Shown here: one piece after another, positions 1 through 11,200 of the stretch
Numbering within the stretch: position 1 is the first letter of the stretch
How the letters are laid out: the number at the start of each line of letters is the position of its first letter
Assembly: GCF_901709675.1 (NCBI RefSeq)
Contig: NC_051088.1
Location: 23,564,193-23,628,192, forward strand
DNA length: 64,000 nt
DNA from: Syngnathus acus
Taxonomy: Eukaryota; Chordata; Actinopteri; Syngnathiformes; Syngnathidae
Direction of reading: 5' to 3'
Made by a program: the position numbers and the translations under genes
Notes under the pieces: model-generated
What the model was told of the DNA's origin: nothing
Database searches by the model: none
The model's input: the letters and a program-made list of their open reading frames with translations, nothing else

Positions 1-69
1 TGAGGACAACGAGCAAAATGTGTTTAATCAGCCATTGCGTTTATAAAAAGAATTGTACGCTTGACTCAC

Positions 70-1150
70 AGTCAGTCTTCATCCCCATGTTGAGGCATTT
101 CTTCAAGCGACAGAATTGGCAGCGGTTGCGGTGGTGCTTGTTAATGACGCAGTCCTGCTTACTGCGGCAGCTGTAGGTCAGGTTTTTCCTGACACTCCGC
201 TTGAAGAAGCCTTTGCATCCCTCACAACTCATTGCTCCATAGTGACGACCTGGACACATGTGACATGACACTGAGACTCACTTTGTGTGTGTGAGCAGAT
301 TGGCGTAATCTTAGACTGGGGATATCCGAATATAAGACAATCCAGGACTTGACTATGGACTCAAGTACCTGAAGCCTTGTCTCCGCACACCACACAGTAC
401 TCCACCGTCTGCGTCCGACTCAGATCGCCTGATTGGGCGAGTAACTGCTCCACTGACAGTGGATCTGTGACAATCTAAGAGCAAAATTGGGCAGTAATTA
501 ATGCAAGAGCATATTTCTTTATTGTATCTCTAAAAAAAAATAAGCATACAGGTGCTGGCTCATTTTATGGAAGCTATACTCTGCTTTGACTTTTTTTTTG
601 TTATTGATTTACATTATTCTTTCTGTAATACCCTAAAATGCCACTAGATGGCAACAAAGTGGCTGTCCGCTAAACACAGACAGCCGGCACCTGACCAAAC
701 CAGCAAAACAGGTAAGCTTGCTTCTTGCCACTGTAACGGCATTACAACAGATTGAGGAAGAGTAATCTTGTATGTATTATCGCACTTTCACCTGTATCCT
801 TCCTGGCATCAGGTTGTCTGAAGATGTAAAGATGAGCTGCTTTGTGTTGTGGTTGTCCGGAGAGGTCAGAATGAGCTTTCCTCCCCCGGAGCTGTCCGAT
901 GTGGTCAGAATGAATTGCTGCTTGGGAGAACTTGAAGGGTTCATGGCAGTCACGATCTGAATCTCCTGACCCCTCTGCCAGTCAGTTACAATCTGAGGAA
1001 GGAGAGCGACAGTGCGGCAGTCATACCAACACAAAGTCATGCAGGAAAAGCAGGAGGTTGCAAGATACGCTACCTGTATCTGCTGTGATGTTGCTGAAGC
1101 CTCACTAGACACGACCTGAAAGCGCTGAGGTGACTGACTCATCGCAGAGT
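70..1150 (-). CDS. nr2c2: Orphan nuclear receptor TR4, 5' part (partial at left window edge)
   Basis: Ligand-regulated-type transcription factor binding direct-repeat hormone response elements in the nucleus. Four exons are visible on the minus strand: 1074-1150 (ATG at 1140-1142), 792-992, 369-474 and 70-249, all with GT/AG borders and consistent phases (23 codons, 67 codons, then phase 1 across both remaining junctions). The first exons encode the Gln/Ser/Thr-rich activation region containing [10 protein letters not shown] and PGRIQIVTD. The last two encode the C4 zinc-finger DNA-binding domain: [12 protein letters not shown], then the P-box region [11 protein letters not shown] and the second finger ending CRLKKC. 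The N-terminal motifs match TR4 rather than TR2 (nr2c1). The ligand-binding domain lies beyond base 1. A spliced leader exon ending at 1273 carries an ATG that would meet a stop just inside the next exon, so it is probably untranslated or a short upstream ORF. Confidence 0.9.
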
Positions 1151-1559
1151 CTGCAGGGAACAATTTGAAATGTCATCGCAGAGTTAAAACCCAAAGTGAA
1201 CAGCACCAACATTTCAAACATTGAATAAAAAAATAACAGCGTGGAGGAGACCGCACTAGAAGCCACACTCACCTCTGCCTCAAATTCCACTTTCTGCTGA
1301 GGGAGCAAATTCAGGTTGGCCGTCATGATGATGATAATGTAAGGTCATTAGTGAGGACTGTTTGGAACAATGCAAGGTGCAGGATTAATCACCCACAAAA
1401 TAACACAAGAGCTGATACAATATTTGAGCTGGTGTAATGAAAGCTTTTCATTTTTGTACAAATCCAGCGTTTCCCAATCTCGTCATCCCTATCAGACAAA
1501 TACGATGAAATCCACACACTCTTTAATAATCCTATCTATCGGGTTTGTTTATGATGAGA

Positions 1560-2480
1560 AAACTCAGGCCTTGCCACCCGGAAGTCACGGTGACGTCATT
1601 GTGAAACTGTCCTAGAAGGGGAGGGGCGTGGAGCTCCACCGGAATTTAGCGATTGGTCGAACACGATTCCATTAAAACGTGCTTTCACTACCACATTGCG
1701 AATCACAACACAACAAAATGGAGAATTTGGCAAGCTGCCAGTAACACTAGGGGCGAATCGACGAATAGAAGTCAGCACATTGTTTCTCACAATCACATTC
1801 CTGAAAATGTGTTGGGTAGGGAATAAATATTTGGTGATTCGGTATTATTCGGTATGTGCGGGAGAGAGTCCCACGACATTTCCGCCCCATGTCGCCGGGA
1901 AGGCAAAGGTAAAAAGGTCGAGTTGTCTACCGTTAGCTTTCCAAGCTAGCATCACACGAGCACAGCAGCAGCGTGTTCGTCATCCCTACAACAGTGACCC
2001 ATTAACAGCTCACTTTAGGAACACCGTACGTCATTCATACGTATTTAAAACCAATTGAACCTCTGGACGCCTCGGCCGTGTCGCGGGACGCGTTTATCGG
2101 CTCGAGCTAGCATGCGAACCGGGAGATTAGCGCCGCTATTTTATCATGCGCAATGTCTCGAGGCTTTTGTGTGCTTTTCAAGCACAGTGGCCGAGCCTTA
2201 CCTCAATGAGTGGTCGAATGAAGATTTCGGAGCTAGGTGGTATTTTATAAAATGGATTGTTTTGCTTTTCTGCTGTTAAAGGTCATAGTTCGTGACCCGT
2301 TGATGGTTGGAGGTTTTTCTTTTTTTATTCCTCCCCCCTTCTTCTTCCTCTGTCGCGTCCTGGCGCTCCTCCTCCGGGCGCGTGCGAGCCAGACAGGTGA
2401 CGTCATCTTGTCTACCAGTAAAGAGGCACGTGTCGCTCGGTGAGAATCCGGACATCATTCGTTCATTCTATCGTCGATTG
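1560..2480. promoter_or_regulatory. CpG-richer promoter-like stretch upstream of nr2c2
   Basis: This stretch holds a palindromic CRE (TGACGTCA) at 1591-1598 close to an ETS-like CCGGAAG, a GC box near 1621, an inverted CCAAT box at 1651-1656, and a second CRE at 2398-2405 near an E-box. It lies just upstream of the nr2c2 leader exon and has more CpG than its surroundings. No coding exon was recognised. The transcription start cannot be placed from sequence alone. Confidence 0.5.
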
Positions 2481-2545
2481 GGAATCGAACATCGCATTCC
2501 AATCAATGAAAAAAAAAAAACCCACTTATGATTATTTTAACACTA

Positions 2546-4763
2546 CAGGACTGTCTCCGAAAATTAGAATATTGTGATCAAGTTCTTTATTTTCTGAAAT
2601 GCAATTGAAAAAACAAAAATGTCATACATTCTGGATTCATTACAAATCAACTGAAATATTGCAAACATTTGATTATTTTTCAAGTATAAGCAGACAAGTA
2701 TATTCGCATATTAAATCAATCAAAGAAACATTTTAAGCATATAATTATACCTACACACCAAATCAATAAAGCAGACATAACTAGACATTTTTGATAGGGG
2801 GTAATGACAAAGTGTGACCTTGTGTGTGTGTGTGTGCTTGCACACAGGGCGTTGTGATGCGAAGTGCAGTGGTGTTGGAGTAGTAGTGCTCGTAGTTAGT
2901 GCATGTTGCATGCTTCTTCCTGCTTGCTACCTTTTGCTTTCAGCTACTGCCGCCGGCTAGCCCCCCGTTTCCGGGGGCGAAAAGAGGAGCCGAGTGCGTA
3001 AGTCTCCTCAGCCGGTACATAGCCTCTCCACCGTCAAGACTTTTCTGCATGCCTCCTCGTGGCCACACATGGTAACCGGGTGCCTCACGGCTCCAGGCCA
3101 AATTGCAGGGGATCGATCGGGGGAGAAACAGTGGGCCCCTAGGCGTGACGTACAGGCCCACCGGCGTGTGGATGTCCTGGCGCCCGCTAACCACTGTCCC
3201 AGCTATGGGGGAAATAGCCCCCCCCCGCTGCCTTGTGGGTATCGTCTGGAACGAAAAGGCTAAGGGAGCAAACCCCGACAGGAAACCCGGCTCGGACTCC
3301 GTTAGGCAGACTCATGCTTTGAAAAAGCATTGTTCTGGCAACTCCTGCAGCCAACCTGATGCCAAATGTATCGGTTCACCGTTCCTTTGGATGACAACAG
3401 GAAGGCCGAGAGGGAAGCCCTGATGCCTGGGAAACTCAAGGCTTCCATAAAACTTGCCCAGGCTTCTTGCGCACTGGAGAGGCTCACCAGCCACAGCAGA
3501 CGCTGTGCAAAGAACACCTAACCTCCAGACACAAGAAATCTATGGTCTTTCGAGACTGTGATGCCGATGATGAATGTCGAAGGTTTTTATAACTTTATGA
3601 TCTGATATTGATTTCTGAGCACTTTGAAATAACAAATCTTTTTTTGATATATTGCCTGAATAGCTTTATGACCCTTAAGGAAGTGTTTAATGCATGCCTG
3701 ATGATTTTCTAAATCACGGACACTGCCAAAGTCGTCTAAAAATGTTCAGTACTTGATTATATCTTATGTTTTGACGAATGCTAGACGCCACTTTTCGATT
3801 ACAACTGAACGTTCTGGACAGAGGGAAATATTTTGCCGAACAAAGAAAAGATATGATTGGAAGCATGATTAAACTAAGAATATGATGACGTAAGCAAGTA
3901 CATGGAGTATCAAAAGACCAAACAAACAAAAACATGGTAAGTGGTGAGTACAAACTTTGCATAGTCAGGGAACATTAATAAATTGATGTCACAGCCAAAA
4001 GCTCACGTAATTGCGTACAAAATGACAAAATTGAAAGAATGATGAATGGATGAGGTGCGACAGTGTATGTGCAAGAATGGAGGAGAATGTTTACAGGAAG
4101 GTCACTTGGAGATAAAACCAGCAGGTGCCAGAGGGAGACAGCCAAGAACCCGGCCAAAGATGATCGTCAAGGCCGAAAGATGGAAAGGAAAACAACAGCC
4201 CCCACCCACATCGAATCGCCCATAATCAGCACCCACCCCCACGGAACCAGCTCTCACCGAACCAGCACCCACTCCCATGGAATCAAAATCTCCTGCGAAC
4301 TTGCCACACCCCCTGACTCATCACCCATCAAACTCGGCTCACACTGGCATGTGCAACTGAATATAAGCTGACCAAAGAACCTTGAATGTTGCCTTTTTTC
4401 TGAATGGAGACTTTCTGCTCTGGAAAGGCCCAGCGCTGTATTGTACTTTCCTGAAAACAGAGCTTTCTTAACAAGAATTGTGATTGAACTCACACTAATT
4501 TCTGCTTCAGTGTCTTAGCATTTTCCTAAATCTGAAGAAATCAAACGAGCACGCAGTGAGTGAATTGGATAACATGTGATGGCAATGGCTTTTGCCGTGA
4601 GGCGCAGATAGGGCGCTCCCTAAATTGTGGACCAAATCCAACACTTGCAATATTTCAGTTGATTTGTAATGAATCCAGAATGTATGACATTTTTGTTTTT
4701 TTAATTGCATTACAGAAAATAAAGAACTTTATCACAATATTCTAATTTTTTGAGACAGTCCTG
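2546..4763. mobile_element. 2.2-kb DNA transposon with 119-bp terminal inverted repeats (Tc1/mariner-like, TA target)
   Basis: The left end (2546-2664, starting CAGGACTGTCTC) and the right end (4645-4763, ending GAGACAGTCCTG) are near-identical inverted repeats, flanked by TA on both sides, as expected for the Tc1/mariner superfamily. No transposase-like reading frame is seen inside, so the copy is non-autonomous. The interior contains a (TG)n tract near 2822, a GC-rich block at about 2940-3540 that differs in composition and may be an older nested insertion, and AT-rich unique-looking sequence from 3550 to 4500. The family name is not known to me. Confidence 0.85.
2940..3545. repeat. GC-rich block inside the transposon, possible LINE fragment
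   Basis: The base composition is sharply more GC-rich than the flanks, and overlapping short open frames occur on both strands. The plus-strand frames read like degraded 5' regions of fish LINEs, but no endonuclease or reverse transcriptase motif is visible. The assignment is an inference from composition and position only. Confidence 0.3.
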
Positions 4764-5660
4764 TATGTATGAATAAATTACTATCCTGTGAGATGGATTA
4801 GACAAATATTTTATGGTGGATTAGACAGACATTTTATTATCTAAAACAGACAATTAAAAAAGTACCAACTTCAAGCCTGTATTATATCATTTTATTTAGT
4901 TTTAGAAATTTGACAATTTTAAAAAATAAAATCATTTTTACTTATTTCAGAGTCTGTTTTGTATATTCAGTTATTATACTTTTTTTTTTTTTTTTTACAT
5001 TAATACGAGTTGGAGCAATACTTTCACCCGAATATTTTTTTTCTTTGCAATTTTCTGCACAACGGAGTACGAGTTGTCTTTTGCCACCCTTGAAGGTACA
5101 TTACATGTTGACCACGTTTTTTTTTTTTTTTTTTTTATCCAATCAACGTGCACCATTCTTCTACAATATAGCAACTCAAACTGAGGCTACAAAACCTTCA
5201 GACTATTGAGCAATTTAAAAAGTAAAAGTCAAGCCAACATAAATCAATCAATTAAAAGAAAACAATAGAACTGTAAAAAATAGGGTGTACTCTGCATGTA
5301 GTACCACCAGACGACCACTAGAGCGTATGCCTTCATACTGTACCCACGTTTCAAAGGCTTTCGATTCGGTGTGTTTATGATGAACGCGTTTCATGCGTGA
5401 GGACAGCACGCAGCACGTTCCTCGAGCGATTCATAAAATCAGGTTAGCCTCCGTTTCTTGCATTATTACATCGTCTCATTCTGGGCTACATCATCACTGT
5501 ATAGCGGGCGGTGGACTAGAATGCGTCCACATCGGCACGTTTCCAATAAATGTGTCGCAATCGACCGTTTATTCGATCGTGTCGTGTGCGCAGCCCACTT
5601 GAGTGCTGGCCGGCCGCAGCATCCGCGGCGCGAGAGGAGGAGCGGCCACCGCTTGGAGTG

Positions 5661-6776
5661 ATGATGGTCGTCCGGTGGCTGTGGATCTGCGTGCCCCGGG
5701 TGGGGAAACGAGGGGGCCGCTCCGGATTGTTATCGTGTCTCTGCGCGGCGACCGTGATCGCTGCCTTTTTCGCCTTGATGTTTGTGGACGTCCTCGAGTA
5801 CTGGATCACGTCCTTGCAAATGGACGCCGCGCCGGTGCCCCACGCTGGCATCTTACCCCCGCTCGTCCCTCCCACCAGACCCGAGGAGTTCCTCCTCATG
5901 CCGAGTCCGTTGGTGTGCCAGCGTGCCAAGCCTTACCTCATCACCATGGTTACCTCGGCCCCTGCTCACCATAGGGCGCGCCAGGCCATCAGGGACACAT
6001 GGGGCGGAGAAAACAACGTGATGGGCCTGAGGGTTATGACCCTATTCATGCTCGGTGTGCCCTCTGACCCGGGACTGGCTAAGATGCTCATCGAGGAGGC
6101 CAGGCAGCATGGGGACCTGGTTCAGGGGCGTTACCTGGACTCGTACTCCAACCTGACCCTGAAGACTTTAGCCCTGCAGAACTGGGTGCGCCGCTTCTGC
6201 CCCCAGGCTCACTTTGTGGCCAAAGTGGACGACGACGTCCTGTTCAATCCCAGCGCACTCCTGCATCTGCTGAACAGGAGCCACAGCCCGTATGAACAAG
6301 CCGACTTGTATCTCGGCAGAGTCCATCTCCGCGTAGCTCCGGCCCGGAACCCTGACAGCAAGCACTACGTCCCGAAGGAAGCCTACCCGCCCTCTGTTTT
6401 TCCAGACTATTGCAGCGGAACCGCTTATGTTTTATCCCGCTCGGCGCTGCTCAAAATCTCCTTGGCTGCCTCCACGTCGCCTCTGTCCACGGTTCAACCC
6501 CCCGAAGATGTATTTGTGGGTGTATGCGCCCGGGCCGCCGGCGTAATACCCACGCACTCGCCCCTCTTCTCCGGTGGACCGGCGGTTCCGTACGGACGCT
6601 GCTGCTATCAAGCCATGGTTTCGGTGCACCACATCGCGCCGCAGGATATGCTACGCTACTGGGCTGATATGCAAGCGTCGGGACCGTGCCTCTGGTTGAG
6701 CACGCGGGCGTCGCTGTTGATGTGCAAAGTCGGAGCCTTGCTGGGCTCAGCGCTGGGCTTGGGGAAGGAGGCATGA
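5661..6776 (+). CDS. b3galt4: Beta-1,3-galactosyltransferase 4 (GM1/GD1b/GA1 synthase)
   Basis: Type II Golgi glycosyltransferase adding galactose to GM2/GD2/GA2 gangliosides. The coding sequence is a single 371-codon exon, as in the family. It has a short basic N-terminus, a signal-anchor segment at about residues 22-47, then the GT31 catalytic domain: RQAIRDTWG at about 107-115, an N-glycosylation sequon in SYSNLTLKTL, the metal-binding VDDDV with aspartates at 190-192, YLGRVH, CSGTAYVLS and PEDVFVG. The length is close to human B3GALT4 (378 aa). The ATG pair at 5661/5664 is preferred over the in-frame ATG at 5550 because it puts the anchor near the N-terminus; the earlier start would add 37 residues of poor likeness. 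Poly(A) signals occur at 6979 and 7509. It converges on wdr46, its neighbour in mammals too. Confidence 0.93.
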   Translation: MMVVRWLWICVPRVGKRGGRSGLLSCLCAATVIAAFFALMFVDVLEYWITSLQMDAAPVPHAGILPPLVPPTRPEEFLLMPSPLVCQRAKPYLITMVTSAPAHHRARQAIRDTWGGENNVMGLRVMTLFMLGVPSDPGLAKMLIEEARQHGDLVQGRYLDSYSNLTLKTLALQNWVRRFCPQAHFVAKVDDDVLFNPSALLHLLNRSHSPYEQADLYLGRVHLRVAPARNPDSKHYVPKEAYPPSVFPDYCSGTAYVLSRSALLKISLAASTSPLSTVQPPEDVFVGVCARAAGVIPTHSPLFSGGPAVPYGRCCYQAMVSVHHIAPQDMLRYWADMQASGPCLWLSTRASLLMCKVGALLGSALGLGKEA

Positions 6777-8236
6777 GTGGGACTCAATTCTGGACTCATA
6801 TAGTCGCAATTTGGCAAGACTTCACACAGAAAAAGGACTTTTGTGGAGCCTTTTTGTGCATTGGACTATTTGCAAGAACGGGACACTTGAGGAAATTGAG
6901 ATTTGAGCATTAGCACAAAATACTTGTCTTACTTGTTCGTCTACCTTTGTGAGCCAAGGCACATATTTTAGTTGAGGAAATAAATTTTTGAGCCTGTTTA
7001 GCTGTATGAATGTAAAGCATAGGACACAGGTTATTTGTAGCTTCTGCCATTAGGTAGCCACTAAGATAAAAAAAAAAAAAACACTCCAGTATTTGCAAAC
7101 CTATAGGCCTTCACTTTTGTAGCTTTTTTTTTTTTTTTTTTACTGCATTTTTGGAGTATTTGTCTGACGGCATTAGTAGACAACGATAGAAGCAAAATAT
7201 TTGTTGGGAAATCAAACATTGTCAAATGTGTTTTCTCATCAAATGGAATGCTCGGCTATCGTGATATTATCGGCTAAGACGAATCGAATCTGGCAACACG
7301 TGCTACGTCCCTCGCCGGCATTTGTGGTGAGAGCAAACATTGACTGAGGGTTGTGCCAATGAAGCCATATGAGCAAATCTACATTTCAAACTCAGCATCT
7401 CTTGCTACGCTTAAACTCCCCAATTCAATTGTTACCCCAACAAAGAACAAAATGTGTTTTGACGTTCTGGACATTGTTTTTATGAATGGATTATGAACAG
7501 AATCATTCAATAAAGGAATCAAAACGTTTCTACAATTCCCGACTTTACAAAATGTGTCACGTGCGTCAAAGCACGCTGCTTACATCAGCACTGGGTGTGC
7601 GTGTGTAATATTTAACCAGCACCAGGAATCAAAATTGAGGAAGTAAGGAGATAAAGTAGTGGCTGCCATTCTTTATCTTGTGCCATTTTCAGACTGTCTT
7701 ACATTTTCTCTCCATTTTTTGTTTGCATTTTGTTAAACTGTAGGACAAATAAACATTGTGGACACTCAAAAAAAAAATAAAATCCCTGATGTGATCTGAG
7801 AAAAGTAAGATGTGGTCTACAAACAATTCCAAAGTACAAAGGCTCTTTGCAAATGCACACAATTGTAAAGTGATTACGGCAAGTCATAAAAACCTTTTGG
7901 AGCCAATCAGGCATTTACACTTTGACCTCCGTTTATCAGTTCACTGTCGATCGAAGCGCTTTGACGCTTGAAAATGAGTTGAGCTACTAAAGCACGAGCA
8001 AGCGCCGAAGCATGTCGAGGTTGCCATTTTTCATGTGCAGACAGGATGTGCTTGAGGCATAAACGCAGCTCTCGCTGCTCATTAAAAACGGCTCATCAGA
8101 CGTCATTTCCTGCGTGTGGGTTTCTGGCATGGTCTGATATGCCCACACGGGGTGGGGAGGGGAGAAGGAGGAGGGGGGGGGGGGGGGGACGCCTCGCTCG
8201 GAAAAAAGGATGTCGCAGTGCACAATGGCTGCGCTT
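6777..8236. other. b3galt4 and wdr46 convergent 3' UTR interval
   Basis: Non-coding spacer between two convergent genes. It holds two AATAAA signals for the plus-strand gene (6979, 7509), poly-A/poly-T tracts at about 7068 and 7122, and a long poly-G run at about 8168-8188 just beyond the wdr46 stop. No further gene was seen. Confidence 0.7.
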
Positions 8237-11200
8237 CTATTTCTGGAATCTGCCCAGAGCGGATTTTTGGCTGGCGATGGCCGCAAACGTCTTCTCCTTT
8301 GCTCTCCTTTTTTGCTCCAGCATCATTTTGTCCTCCATACCTTTCACGATCAGATCCTGCACGGCGAAAGCGACAGCTCGTTGAGCGCCGACGCAACCGC
8401 AAACATTTGATTGCCGACGGGTTCAAAAGGTCATCGCACTTACCCTCTGGTCAATATTAGCCACCTGCCGCTTTCGCCTTTCCACGTTGCCTGCTGAGCT
8501 GCGACCTTTTTTCTTATACCTGGGGGCAAATTTCTCCCTGGCAAGAGGATCAAAGCCCTACGAAGACAAAGAGTTTTCATTTCTATTCCGCAAAGTATCT
8601 TTAACCTCGACGTGGTGCATTCCAAAACTGACCAGGGCTAGCACTCTGTCTTGGTGCCTCTGCTGGAAGGTGCCGAGGTCGACCTTGCCGAGCTGAGTGG
8701 GGTCCAGACTGATGAGCTCCGGCCGGATCTTTTCCAGCAGGGCCTTAACTTCCCATTCCTGCCTCTGTTTGACACTGCGGAACGGATTTGAATCCAGGGC
8801 GTCAAAGTTTGGCTCAGCCGCGCCTGTGGAAATGAAAATGAAACATTCAATCACCTTTTAAATTTGTAAATACACGCCTTCCTTTCCGTCTCAAACATTT
8901 CAATGTAACTATCAGTTTCAGATATGCTCATATCTGAAGGTACCGCTCCACAGAGCCCAAATATGGTCAGACCTGGTACGAGCATGCTCGTGAAGCCTTG
9001 TCCGTGGCCGATGCCGAGCACATCCTCGAAGGGGCAAAAGCGTAGCTCGCACACTGGAGCCTGGGCTCTGTGGGCCATGTAGGGTTTTGTCACCGGAGAG
9101 CTCCACACATCCCTGTACAACTGAAACAGATGGGTGCGTTATTTGATCCAATAATGATTGCACATTCTCTGTTGTGTGCCTTTTACACACCGCCAGGTTT
9201 GTGGCCATTTTTCCATGAGCAAATTCAGATGTGACTCACCTGGACGACATCACCCGTGGCCGCCGAGAGCAGCCCCCGCTGGCTCAGCGACAAACAGGAA
9301 GCCCCGGCGGGGATGAAGTAAGATTTGAGAAGCTTGAAAGTCCTGACGTCAAACACCTTGAGCTTTTTGTCCATGCCCGACGTCACCATGTAACTGCCAA
9401 AACAGGTGACATGACGAGAGTTGGTGAAAAATAGAAGACCATACAGAGACGATAGTGTTCCCCCCCCCACAACTATTCAGACTTTGCCACCTTAAAGAGA
9501 GTTCTATTTTAGTGATCAGCCCTTAAACACCACAAGGTGGCGCCAAAGCACCTTTTTAAATTTAATATTAGTCTTTTTTTCTGTACAATTTTGTTTTTAA
9601 ATATTTTTAATGATGTACAACATCCTAGAGGGTCTCAAAACACGCTTACAAATTAAATCTATTATCATTTTTAAAAGAGAAGTGATCCTACTTCCATATT
9701 AGTCAGGGCTTTGCCCTTTGGCAACTTGGGGCCAAGGAACTATGTTCAGGCGAGCTCTCGACTAAGAGACAAATATGTGGGGGAGGAGCGAAGTTTAGCT
9801 CGGGGTGGAAAAAGTTACGAATCTCATCGGTCCAAGTGCATTTTTTTAATTAAGGCAGTATTTTTAAAAGGTAATTTAAGATGAGTTTGAAATGGTACTG
9901 GACTATCTTTGATCTGTGTGGGATATTTACGTTTGAACTCATGATAAAATAATAAATAAGATAAATATTAAAAAAATGTATGATGGCCAAATGATAATCT
10001 ATTGATCACAATGCTCACTTTTAATGTGAATATGTAACGTGGTTTCTTCTGTTTATGGCTCCTGATCAACACTAATATACAATTCCCATTGCTGCCATCT
10101 AGTGGCGGTAATAGGCACTTAAAGTGTAAACTACTTCACAGGTTTTCACTAATCACAGCAGGCTTTGGCCCCTACACTGTGCAGTACTCTATGAACAGAA
10201 TCATCACTTGTTCAAAAAAAAATTAACATTCAACTTCATCTGGAGTTATGACTCACGTTCCCGTTTTGTCCACGGCGACAGAGCGCACCCCCGCTTGATG
10301 ACATAACATCTTAGCGAGGGGCTCTTTCTGACTGGGAGCCCAGAGGCTGACCGTGCCGTTGGAGTGGCCCAGATGGATGACGGCGTTGTGGGGGTTCTGG
10401 CACATCACGTCCAGGCGGCCCTTCTTGGTGCAGATGGTGGCAACCTCTTTTCCCACAGAGACATCAAGATACTGCAGGAAACCCGTCGCGCTCTGAAATA
10501 GAAGAGATTAAAAAAAAGAATAGTAATAATAATCACACAACGTCATGTCAGGATTTCAAATTACAATGGTGTCTGTCGTGTTCATATTTCAAACTTACAG
10601 CGGTGGCCAACAGAAAATGGTAGGGCAAAAACTGCATGCGAAGGACGTCATTGAACCTGCGGATGCAGTGAAGCTCAATTCCGTTGGAGTCGTAGATGTA
10701 GAGCCACTTCTTCTGAGCCACCGCAAACATGTGTTCCGTGTGAAGCCATCTGCATTTGAGTGCGTTTTGAAACAATGGCAATTAGTAAGCCATACTAAAC
10801 ATTCCTTTGCGGTCTGCAGAGGTCTTACCGGACATCACGGATGGACTCCATCACGTTTATCTCACACATCAACTGTTTGGATTGCCAGTCGACACAAGCG
10901 ATGTGGCCTCGCCTCCCGCCGAGCAGCAGATGACTACGTACAACAAAACAAACAGCAAAGAAAAATATTCACATGTAAATTATTATTCATCTTCTGAACT
11001 GTAACTGTAATGAAATAGTTTTTTGTTCATTCTCACTGAAGGCATATGTTCTGACAAAAAGTATCAAAAGACATTTCCATTATCATCCATGTCATTGTTC
11101 GAGACAATGACATGGATGATAATGGAAACGATCTAATTGGACTATTCTGAGAAAAGTGTTTTGATGATTAACTGACACTATTAATCAATAACACCAATAC

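Noticed and set aside
1273-1326. ATG in the nr2c2 leader exon as the true start
   Set aside because: Splicing to the next exon gives a stop after a few codons; the downstream ATG at 1140-1142 gives the conserved protein.
4063-4371. 102-codon frame with His/Thr/Ser repeats
   Set aside because: Inside the 2.2-kb transposon; no transposase motif; repetitive composition.
5603-6774. Additional frames over b3galt4 on both strands
   Set aside because: GC-rich shadow frames; only one frame has the GT31 motifs.
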